Origin: Halomonas alkalisoli
GTDB taxonomy: Bacteria; Pseudomonadota; Gammaproteobacteria; Pseudomonadales; Halomonadaceae
Assembly: GCF_021412585.1 (NCBI RefSeq)
Contig: NZ_JAKCMI010000041.1
Location: 186,001 to 250,000, forward strand
Direction: 5' to 3'
DNA length: 64,000 nucleotides
Below the pieces are notes generated by a model, which saw only the letters and a program-made list of their open reading frames with translations, ran no database searches and was not told where the DNA came from. The position numbers and the translations under genes were made by a program. The first letter of the stretch is position 1. Every line of letters begins with the position of its first letter. Positions 58,170 to 64,000 of this stretch are shown here, piece after piece.

Positions 58170-58258
58170 GTCGATTCTCCTTGGTGTCGAGTCGCCGCCA
58201 GGGCATTGGCTGATCTTAGCGCGCCCGGCGGCGATCGACTTCCTCCGTTCGTACCCCC

Positions 58259-58966
58259 TTAGGCGGCCAGGCGCGGCTCCAATTCCTGCAAGCTTACATG
58301 CCCCTTGAAGTGCCCCTGCCCCGCCGGCTGCTCGCCGCGCTCGATGGCCTCGGCGAACCGCACGGCCGGATCGTCCCTGAGCTTCGCCAGGTGCCGGGCC
58401 AGGTTCGGATAGTCACTCCCGAGATCGAATAGCCGGTGATATTCGGCCCAGCGAGCGATACCCATGACATAGGCATCCGCCATGCTGCGCGCATTGCCCA
58501 GCAGCCACTCGCGCTTGGCCAGCAGTCCGTCGAGGTAGGCGCAACCCTCCGCGACCTGCTCACGGCCCAGCCGGCGCAGCAACTCCTGCTCCACGCCGCT
58601 CATTCCTTGGGTGTCATAGAGCGTCCAGAGTGGCCCGAAGGCGGCGAAGAAGTCCGTGGTGAGGTAGGCCAGCATCTGGTTCAAGCGATCATGTTCCCGG
58701 CTGCCCTGTTCAAAGCCCAGCCGCGTGCTGAGGTCGCGTGCCGCCAGGTGCTGCAGGATCGCCAGGCTCTCGGTAAGCGGCTCCCCATCTTCGAGTAGCA
58801 GCGCCGGCGTCTTGAACAGCGAGTTGACCTTGGCATAGAGCGGGTCCCAGGGCTGCTCCATCATCTCGATGCGGCACAGCCGGTAGGGTTGCCCCAGCCA
58901 CTCGAGCGCCATGACAGAGCCGAACGAACAGCCTTGCGGTACGCCATAGAAGAGTACGGGTTCCAT
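58259..58966 (-). CDS. Glutathione S-transferase family protein
   Basis: 235 residues with an N-terminal thioredoxin-like domain (VLFYGVPQGCSFGSVMALEWLGQPY; SLFKTPALLLEDGEPLTESLAILQHL) and an alpha-helical C-terminal domain. A serine/cysteine (GCS) rather than tyrosine may be the activating residue. The ATG has AGGAG 7 nt upstream. It is divergent from a WYL-domain regulator with an exact inverted repeat in the spacer. Confidence 0.88.
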   Translation of the reverse strand: MEPVLFYGVPQGCSFGSVMALEWLGQPYRLCRIEMMEQPWDPLYAKVNSLFKTPALLLEDGEPLTESLAILQHLAARDLSTRLGFEQGSREHDRLNQMLAYLTTDFFAAFGPLWTLYDTQGMSGVEQELLRRLGREQVAEGCAYLDGLLAKREWLLGNARSMADAYVMGIARWAEYHRLFDLGSDYPNLARHLAKLRDDPAVRFAEAIERGEQPAGQGHFKGHVSLQELEPRLAA

Positions 58967-59039
58967 TGCCTTGCTCCTTGCTGATTCGGGTGTGAAAGCC
59001 AGCGCCCTCTGCGCCTGGCCTTGTCAGCAAGGTAATGGC

Positions 59040-59066
59040 TAAATAGGACATATCACGCCCTATTTA
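59040..59066. promoter_or_regulatory. Candidate operator in GST|WYL spacer
   Basis: TAAATAGG ... CCTATTTA, a perfect 8-bp inverted repeat with an 11-bp spacer, lies 17 bp before the WYL-regulator GTG and 73 bp from the GST ATG. It is the only strong dyad in the spacer. Confidence 0.6.
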
Positions 59067-59083
59067 AAACGGGAAAATTCAGC

Positions 59084-60067
59084 GTGGCCAATCCCACCGT
59101 TCGCGTGCTGACGCTGCTGGAACTGCTGCAGGCCCACCGCCACATGGGCGGCCGGGAGCTGGCCGAGCGGCTAGGCGTCGACCGCCGCACACTTCGGCGC
59201 TACATCCAGGTCCTGGAAGATCTCGGCATTCCCGTCACCACCGAGCGGGGGCGGCACGGCGGCTATCGCCTGATGCCGGGCTTCAAGCTGCCACCGCTGA
59301 TGTTTACCAGCGAAGAGGCACTGGCCGTCTCGCTGGGGTTGCTCGCCGCCCAGGGGCTGGGCATCGCCGAGACGGCCCCGGCGTTGGAAACCGCGCGGGC
59401 CAAGCTGGAGCGGGTCATGCCCGCCAGGTTGCAGCAGCAGGCACAGGCCCTGAGCGACAGCGCACGGCTGGAATTGCCCTCGGCCAGGGCGCCGGGCGAC
59501 GAGCGCCTGCTGCTATTGTTCGCCACCGCCACCCAGGCCCGCCAGCGGGTCCGGCTCGACTACCGGGACGACCGCAACCAAGCCACCCGGCGCGTGCTCA
59601 ACCCCTACGGCCTCGTCTTCCGCGGCGGGCGCTGGTACGTCAGCGGCTGGTGCCATCTGCGTCGCGACCTGCGCAGCTTCCGCTTGGACCGCATCGCCGA
59701 GGCCACACCGCTCGAGGCCAGCTTCGACAGGCCGGACGACTTCGACCCGGCCGAGCATCTGGCCCGCAGCATCGCCAGCCTGCCCCGCGCCACCGCCGTC
59801 AGCGTGCGCTTGCACACCGACCTTACCCATGCCGTTGAAGAGCTGGGGCGCAATATCGGCGTGTTCACCCCCGACGAAAGCGGGGTGATGCTGCATGCCC
59901 GTACCGACAGCCTGAGCTGGTTCGCTCGCCAGCTCGCCCATCAGCCCTACGACTTCGAAATCCTCGCCCCATCCGAGCTTTGCGACGCTCTTGCCCAGCA
60001 GGCCGCTCGCCTCCAACGTCTGGCAGAAAGAAAACTGATCGGTGCGTGTCGAAATCGTCTACGTTGA
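59084..60067 (+). CDS. YafY-type HTH/WYL-domain transcriptional regulator
   Basis: 327 residues. N-terminal DeoR-like HTH (LLQAHRHMGGRELAERLGVDRRTLRRYI seen as GRELAERLGVDRRTLRR) and a WYL sensor domain (YGLVFRGGRWYVSGWCHLRRDLRSFRLDRI; GRWYVSGW). The start is GTG 59084. It is divergent from GST and probably represses or activates it through the TAAATAGG repeat. The PhnB-like gene 48 bp downstream may be co-transcribed. Confidence 0.9.
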   Translation: MANPTVRVLTLLELLQAHRHMGGRELAERLGVDRRTLRRYIQVLEDLGIPVTTERGRHGGYRLMPGFKLPPLMFTSEEALAVSLGLLAAQGLGIAETAPALETARAKLERVMPARLQQQAQALSDSARLELPSARAPGDERLLLLFATATQARQRVRLDYRDDRNQATRRVLNPYGLVFRGGRWYVSGWCHLRRDLRSFRLDRIAEATPLEASFDRPDDFDPAEHLARSIASLPRATAVSVRLHTDLTHAVEELGRNIGVFTPDESGVMLHARTDSLSWFARQLAHQPYDFEILAPSELCDALAQQAARLQRLAERKLIGACRNRLR

Positions 60068-60115
60068 ATCGACGAAGGGAGTATCACCAACAAATAACTC
60101 TCCTGGAGACCCACC

Positions 60116-60553
60116 ATGCAGCTTTCCACCTACCTGATCTTCAACGACAACTGCCGCGAAGCCTTCGAGTTCTACCAGCGCTGCTTCGACGCCAAGCTCG
60201 AGGCTATGGCTACCTACGCCGAAATGCCTGCCAGCGAAGGCATGGAGATACCCGAAGAAGCCAGCAATCTTGTCATGCATGCACGACTGCGTATCGGTGA
60301 CCAGTTGTTGATGGCGTCGGACAACTCCCCCTGCAGCCCTGCGCCCTACGAAGGCATCAAGGGTGCGAGCATTGCGATCGGCGTCGACTCGATAGAAGAG
60401 GCCGAACGCCTCTTCAGTGCGCTGACCGACAACGGCACCGTGCAGATGCCGCTCGAAGAGACCTTCTGGGCGCACCGCTTCGGCATGCTGGTGGACCGAT
60501 TCGGCGTCGCCTGGATGATCAACTACGACAAGGAGGAGCAGGCTGCCGCCTAG
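60116..60553 (+). CDS. PhnB-like VOC-family protein
   Basis: 145 residues with the PhnB/DUF3335-like pattern: STYLIFNDNCREAFEFYQRCFDAKL at the start, NLVMHARLRIGDQLLMASDN in the middle and EETFWAHRFGMLVDRFGVAWMINY at the end, as in PhnB-type demethylubiquinone-like VOC proteins. The ATG follows GGAG. Function unknown. It is in the neighbourhood of the GST/WYL genes. Confidence 0.85.
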   Translation: MQLSTYLIFNDNCREAFEFYQRCFDAKLEAMATYAEMPASEGMEIPEEASNLVMHARLRIGDQLLMASDNSPCSPAPYEGIKGASIAIGVDSIEEAERLFSALTDNGTVQMPLEETFWAHRFGMLVDRFGVAWMINYDKEEQAAA

Positions 60554-60681
60554 CGCAGTACCGCTTCCCTCCTGAGCCGATCGGCGAGCAGAAGGTACAT
60601 ACATTGGCCGCTGGGCGGCTACCCTCCCGATGCACGGGCACACGGCCGCCCTGACCTCCTCGCCAGTAAGCGCCTTTGACG

Positions 60682-60708
60682 TGTCACACAACGCCCTCCT
60701 GAATCGTC
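60682..60708 (+). promoter_or_regulatory. ECF41-type promoter
   Basis: TGTCACA (60682-60688) and CGTC (60705-60708) are separated by exactly 16 bp, matching the reported ECF41 promoter motif. It precedes the monooxygenase-sigma operon by 54 nt and is an expected autoregulatory target of the ECF41 factor at 61094. Confidence 0.75.
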
Positions 60709-60761
60709 ATGACAGTGACGGCCGCTCGGCCTTCATTCTCGACCGATTCAGGAGCCACAAC

Positions 60762-61094
60762 ATGAGCCAGAGCACGCTTTTCATCACTCACAAGGCACTG
60801 CCCGGCACGCGCGACGAGGTGCGGCGCGCCTGGGAGACCCACCTGGCGCCCAGCATCCAGGCGCGCCAGGTCCACGACGCTTATTTCTACTGCTACGATG
60901 ACAGCGACCCCGATACGATCCGCGTCTTCCAGCGCTATGCAGACGGCGCGGATTCGCAAGCCTTCATGCAGGGACCGGGCTACGACGCCTATATTGCCGC
61001 GGTGTCGCCCCTGCTTGCCCATCCGCCCGTGATCCACGCCGCCACGGTGGCCTGGGCCAAGGACAAAGCGGCTCCGGTAACCGAGACAGCCTGA
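60762..61094 (+). CDS. ABM-like small protein coupled to ECF41 sigma factor
   Basis: 110 residues, STLFITHKALPGTRDEVRRAWETHLAP at the start and PGYDAYIAAVSPLL near the end, fits the ABM (putative quinol monooxygenase) fold. Start ATG has AGGAG 8 nt upstream. Its stop overlaps the sigma start in TGATG, so the two are translated together. ECF41 genes are usually paired with a carboxymuconolactone decarboxylase, oxidoreductase or epimerase; this partner is of a different type. Confidence 0.8.
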   Translation: MSQSTLFITHKALPGTRDEVRRAWETHLAPSIQARQVHDAYFYCYDDSDPDTIRVFQRYADGADSQAFMQGPGYDAYIAAVSPLLAHPPVIHAATVAWAKDKAAPVTETA

Positions 61095-61966
61095 TGCCTT
61101 CCGCCGACTTGCTTCGCTTCGAGGAGGCCCGCCCCATGCTGTTGGGGCTGGCCTATCGCATCCTCGGCTCACGCGCCGACGCCGAGGATGCGGTGCAGGA
61201 CACCTTTCTCAAGTGGCAAGCGGTGGATCGGGAAGCGATCGAGGCACCCAACGCCTGGCTGACCACGACCTGCACGCGGCGCTGCCTCGATCTGCTGGGC
61301 AACGCCCATCGGGCCAGGGTCGACTATGTCGGCGCCTGGCTACCCGAACCCATCCCGACGCTCGCCGTTGCCGCCGCCGAGGATGGCGCCCTGATCGCCG
61401 ACTCGCTCTCCACCGCCTTCCTGCTGCTGCTGGAACGGCTGTCGCCGAAGGAGCGAGCAGCCTATCTGCTGCACGAAATCTTCGACACGCCGTATGCCGA
61501 GATCGCCACCATGCTCGAACTCAAGGAGCCAGCCTGTCGCAAGCTGGTTTCCCGGGCGCGAGCCAATCTGCAGGCAGTCGAGGAACGCCATGCTCCACCG
61601 CGGGAACGCCAGCAGGCGCTGCTGGAAGCGTTCCGGCTCGCCATCACAGAGGGCGCCACGACGCGGCTTGCGAACCTGCTTTCGGCCGAGGTGCGCCTCA
61701 GCGCCGACGGCGGCGGCAAGGTGCCCACCCTGCTCGAGCCGCTGCACGGCCTGGAGGAAGTGCTGGCCTTCCTGGTGAGTCGGCTACGCGGCTACTGGTC
61801 CAACTACCAATGGCGCGAAACCGATATCAACGGCGGCCCCGGCTTCGTGATGCATCGAGAAGAAAACGTCGTCGCCACGGTTACCTTCGGCTACGACCGC
61901 TCAGGGCAGACCACGGATATCTTCATCGTGCGCAATCCCGACAAGCTGGCACGGCTTACGTTATGA
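61094..61966 (+). CDS. ECF41-type RNA polymerase sigma factor (SigJ-like, SnoaL-like C-terminus)
   Basis: 290 residues. Sigma-2 at about 8-75 (LGLAYRILGSRADAEDAVQDTFL), the ECF41 linker motif WLPEP at 82-86, sigma-4 at about 105-165 (LSPKERAAYLLHEIFDTPYAEIA), then a SnoaL-like domain ending with the diagnostic NPDKL at 281-285. In this group the C-terminal domain controls activity in place of an anti-sigma. It is coupled to the monooxygenase-like gene and has a matching promoter upstream, so it is autoregulated. Confidence 0.93.
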   Translation: MPSADLLRFEEARPMLLGLAYRILGSRADAEDAVQDTFLKWQAVDREAIEAPNAWLTTTCTRRCLDLLGNAHRARVDYVGAWLPEPIPTLAVAAAEDGALIADSLSTAFLLLLERLSPKERAAYLLHEIFDTPYAEIATMLELKEPACRKLVSRARANLQAVEERHAPPRERQQALLEAFRLAITEGATTRLANLLSAEVRLSADGGGKVPTLLEPLHGLEEVLAFLVSRLRGYWSNYQWRETDINGGPGFVMHREENVVATVTFGYDRSGQTTDIFIVRNPDKLARLTL

Positions 61967-62881
61967 GTGGCGCTCGACGATAGAACGGCAGGCGCTCTCT
62001 CTAGACGGAGAGTCCAACAACCCCATGATCCAGTCGCGCACGGCAGCGATGGCCGGCTCCTCGAGTCGCTCAGGCGGGTAGACGAGCTGGAAGGGAGCGG
62101 CCTGTATCTCGGGACCGAATGGCTGTACCAGGCTCCCCTGACGCAGCTCCTCCTCGATCAGGTACCGGCTCATCAAGGCTATGCCCTGGCCATCTAGCGC
62201 AGCGGTGATGCCGTGGGTTTCGTCGGAGAACATCAGCCCGGCGCTGACGTCGAGCCCTGGCACCTGGACCTGGCGCTGCCAGGCCGCCCAGTCCAACGGC
62301 GCGGGCGACGAGAAGTGGAGCAGCGTATGGCGCACCAGCTCGGCCGGTTCACGCAGCTTCAGCATGGGGCTGCAGACGGGTACGAAGACATTGTCGAACA
62401 GCTTCTCTGCGACCAGCCCGGGCCAGGGGCCCACGCCATAGCGAATCGCCATGTCGGCGACGATGCCGTCCAGAGCGACCGCCTCGTGGGAGACCTGGAT
62501 GCTCAGGTCGATCTGCGGGTGGGCGTCGCGCAGCAGACACACCCAGGGCAACAGCCAGCGCGCAGCCACGGCCGGCGTAGTCGAGAGCTTCACGCCATGG
62601 CGCGAGGGAGGCCGTCGCAGCTTGGTCACCGTCTCGGCGATGGCATCGAAGGAGTCGCTCAGCACCGCCAGCAGCGTCTGTCCCTGGGCCGTCAGTATCA
62701 GCTGCCGTGGCCTGCGCACGAACAGGGCGATACCCAAGCTCTCCTCAAGCTGACGAATCTGGTGACTGATCGCCGTCGGCGTCACCGAAAGTTCCTCGGC
62801 CGCCCGCTTGGCACTGAGGTGGCGCGCCGCGGCCTCGAAGGCGCGCAGGGCGGAGAGAGAGGGTAGTCGGCGTGGCGTCAT
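61961..62881 (-). CDS. LysR-family regulator (GcvA-like), second azoreductase-linked copy
   Basis: 306 residues, closely related in plan to the LysR at 43.4 kb: FEAAARHLSAKRAAEELSVTPTAISHQIRQ and IVADMAIRYGVGPWPGLV. It is divergent from the second azoreductase gene over 140 bp. The 3' end overlaps the sigma gene by 6 bp. The pair reproduces the module at 43.4-45.2 kb, which points to duplication or separate acquisition of the same module. Confidence 0.9.
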   Translation of the reverse strand: MTPRRLPSLSALRAFEAAARHLSAKRAAEELSVTPTAISHQIRQLEESLGIALFVRRPRQLILTAQGQTLLAVLSDSFDAIAETVTKLRRPPSRHGVKLSTTPAVAARWLLPWVCLLRDAHPQIDLSIQVSHEAVALDGIVADMAIRYGVGPWPGLVAEKLFDNVFVPVCSPMLKLREPAELVRHTLLHFSSPAPLDWAAWQRQVQVPGLDVSAGLMFSDETHGITAALDGQGIALMSRYLIEEELRQGSLVQPFGPEIQAAPFQLVYPPERLEEPAIAAVRDWIMGLLDSPSRESACRSIVERHS

Positions 62882-62917
62882 GGCTGAGTTTAATTTTGCA
62901 TTAGCGGAAAAGAATCG

Positions 62918-62926
62918 TCGTTTGTC
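62918..62926. promoter_or_regulatory. Motif shared with the other LysR|azoreductase spacer
   Basis: TCGTTTGTC preceded by AAGAATCG occurs in the 140-bp LysR|azoreductase spacer. The same TCGTTTGTC preceded by AAGAAATGG is at 44397-44405. The rest of the two spacers differs, which makes a retained binding site plausible. Confidence 0.45.
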
Positions 62927-63021
62927 GCCCCACTGGGCTTCTGGCTTGATGGCCTAAGCAAGCAAACACAACTGAAACCAACTCATTCAAGCGATCCTAC
63001 ACCCAGCAAAGGAAAAATCCC

Positions 63022-63741
63022 ATGACCCGCCTACTCCATCTCGATGCCAGCCCACGACCCGGCCGCGCCGGTAGCCATGATCACGGTTCACATACCCGCC
63101 GGCTGACCCACCACTTCGTTTCCCGATGGCGCACTTTGGAACCGGATGTCGAAATCATTTATCGCGACATCGGCTTGTCCTCGCCACAGCTGACCAGCGT
63201 CGAATGGATCGAAGCCGCCTTCACGCCCATCGAGCAGCAAACCGAACCGATGAGAGAACTGCTCACCGAGAGCGATGCGCTGGTCGACGAGGTCGAACGA
63301 GCCGACATCCTGGTGCTCGGCGTGCCCATGTACAACTTCGGGCCACCGGCCGTCTTCAAGGCCTGGATCGACAACATCATCCGCATAAATCGCACCGTCG
63401 ACTTCGATCCACAGTACGGCGCCCACCCCCACCTGCCGCTGGAGGGCTACGTACCGTTGCTGGCCGACCGTTCACGCCACGCGGTGCTGCTCTCTTCCCG
63501 CGGCGGTTTCGACTTCGACCCGGGGCGCCCCCTTGCCGCGCTCAACCACCTGGAGCCGAGCGTACGCACCGCCCTGCAGTTCATCGGCATCGGCGGCTTC
63601 CACGACATCGCCATCGAGCACCAGGAGGAAGGCGGTGACGTACTGGCCGCCTCGACCGAAAGCGCCCTGGCGCGTATCGACCGGTTGGTGGAGCGCTTGC
63701 ACAGCGAAATGGCTGTGCCGCGGCTATCGCAGCCGGCCTGA
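63022..63741 (+). CDS. FMN-dependent NADH:quinone/azo reductase (AzoR family), copy 2
   Basis: 239 residues, homologous over the whole length to the azoreductase at 44.5 kb: LLHLDASPRPGRAGS, ADILVLGVPMYNFGPPAVFKAWID, NRTVDF and SSRGGFDFDPGRP. It is divergent from its own LysR regulator. A terminator follows 28 bp after the stop. The two paralogues may differ in substrate or inducer. Confidence 0.9.
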   Translation: MTRLLHLDASPRPGRAGSHDHGSHTRRLTHHFVSRWRTLEPDVEIIYRDIGLSSPQLTSVEWIEAAFTPIEQQTEPMRELLTESDALVDEVERADILVLGVPMYNFGPPAVFKAWIDNIIRINRTVDFDPQYGAHPHLPLEGYVPLLADRSRHAVLLSSRGGFDFDPGRPLAALNHLEPSVRTALQFIGIGGFHDIAIEHQEEGGDVLAASTESALARIDRLVERLHSEMAVPRLSQPA

Positions 63742-63769
63742 TGACTGCCCTTCGAGGTAGCTGAACACC

Positions 63770-63793
63770 GGGGCGCAAAGCGCCCCGCCTTTT
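63770..63793. terminator. Terminator after second azoreductase
   Basis: GGGGCGC-AAA-GCGCCCC (63770-63786) followed by GCC and TTTT. It lies between the azoreductase and a convergent gene. Confidence 0.75.
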
Positions 63794-63801
63794 GCCATTC
63801 G

Positions 63802-64000
63802 CTATGAGGCCTGACCCACTGCCGCCTTGTCCGTCACCGGGTCGGCCTTGGCCCCGGCCGCTTCGCGTCGCTCCGAGTAGCGGTCCACCAGCGTTTCGGC
63901 GTGGGGGCGAAGCAGCAGGGTGAAACGCACCAACTCCTCCATCACGTCGACGATGCGGTCGTAGAGCGGCGAGGGCCGCATGCGACCGGCCTCGTCGAAC
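63802..64000 (-). CDS. Unrecognised CDS, C-terminal end only (N-terminus beyond window)
   Basis: An open minus-strand frame of about 65 codons runs to the window edge and ends TAG at 63802-63804. The visible peptide begins FDEAGRMRPSPLYDRIVD and continues EELVRFTLLLRPHAETLVDR, then an alanine/lysine-rich tail. Its codon use and terminator placement suggest a real gene. I cannot assign a family from this part. Confidence 0.5.
   Translation of the reverse strand, partial: FDEAGRMRPSPLYDRIVDVMEELVRFTLLLRPHAETLVDRYSERREAAGAKADPVTDKAAVGQAS

Overview
The window is chromosomal DNA of a high-GC gammaproteobacterium, most likely Halomonas or a close relative in the Halomonadaceae. The reasons are ScpA/ScpB rather than MukB condensin genes, the purL|mltF divergent pair, RadD, a 1.4 kb-class Lhr helicase, TRAP and tripartite tricarboxylate transporters, and many LysR/GNAT/VOC accessory genes. 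This is inferred from gene content; no marker gene was compared. No plasmid, prophage, insertion sequence or CRISPR array was found.

Layout. 0-16 kb is housekeeping: a Sel1/peptidoglycan-binding secreted protein cut by the window edge, two identical tRNA-Lys(TTT) genes with a clear promoter, the scpA-scpB-rluB operon with 4-nt overlaps, radD, a crotonase-family gene, a ferritin-like protein behind an FNR/ANR-like box, purL, mltF and a membrane diguanylate cyclase. 16-20 kb has tadA, tesB, a secreted nuclease-domain/PDZ protein and a long CoA-transferase. 20-22 kb is an ECF42-type sigma factor operon (YCII/DGPF protein, sigma factor, DUF1428 protein) with a matching promoter.

22-33 kb carries regulators and repair genes: LysR, a MarR|DMT-transporter divergent pair with a dyad operator, the overlapping alkA-ogt pair, a GNAT-PaiB-GNAT operon, a MocR regulator, a PAS-GGDEF cyclase, SRPBCC and DUF1571 proteins, and nfo. 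33-38 kb is a TRAP transporter (dctPQM) followed by a sensor kinase and response regulator whose genes overlap by about 92 nt. 38-44 kb has a 534-bp non-coding gap, an unannotated 50-residue membrane protein and lhr.

44-64 kb is accessory: two separate LysR|azoreductase divergent modules (44 and 63 kb), an XRE|MFS efflux pair, a LysR|4-oxalomesaconate-tautomerase-like gene followed by a two-gene tricarboxylate transporter in which TctA and TctB are fused, an Lrp|MFS pair, ada, several small VOC, monooxygenase and cupin proteins, a GST|WYL-regulator pair with an exact inverted repeat, and an ECF41 sigma factor translationally coupled to a monooxygenase-like protein with a textbook ECF41 promoter.

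The strongest non-routine signals are the two anti-sigma-free ECF loci with recognisable cognate promoters, the TctA-TctB fusion next to a GalD/PrpF-family gene, the duplicated azoreductase modules sharing an intergenic motif, and the small ORF whose terminator lies inside the 3' end of lhr. I did not see a clearly new multi-gene defence or metabolic system.
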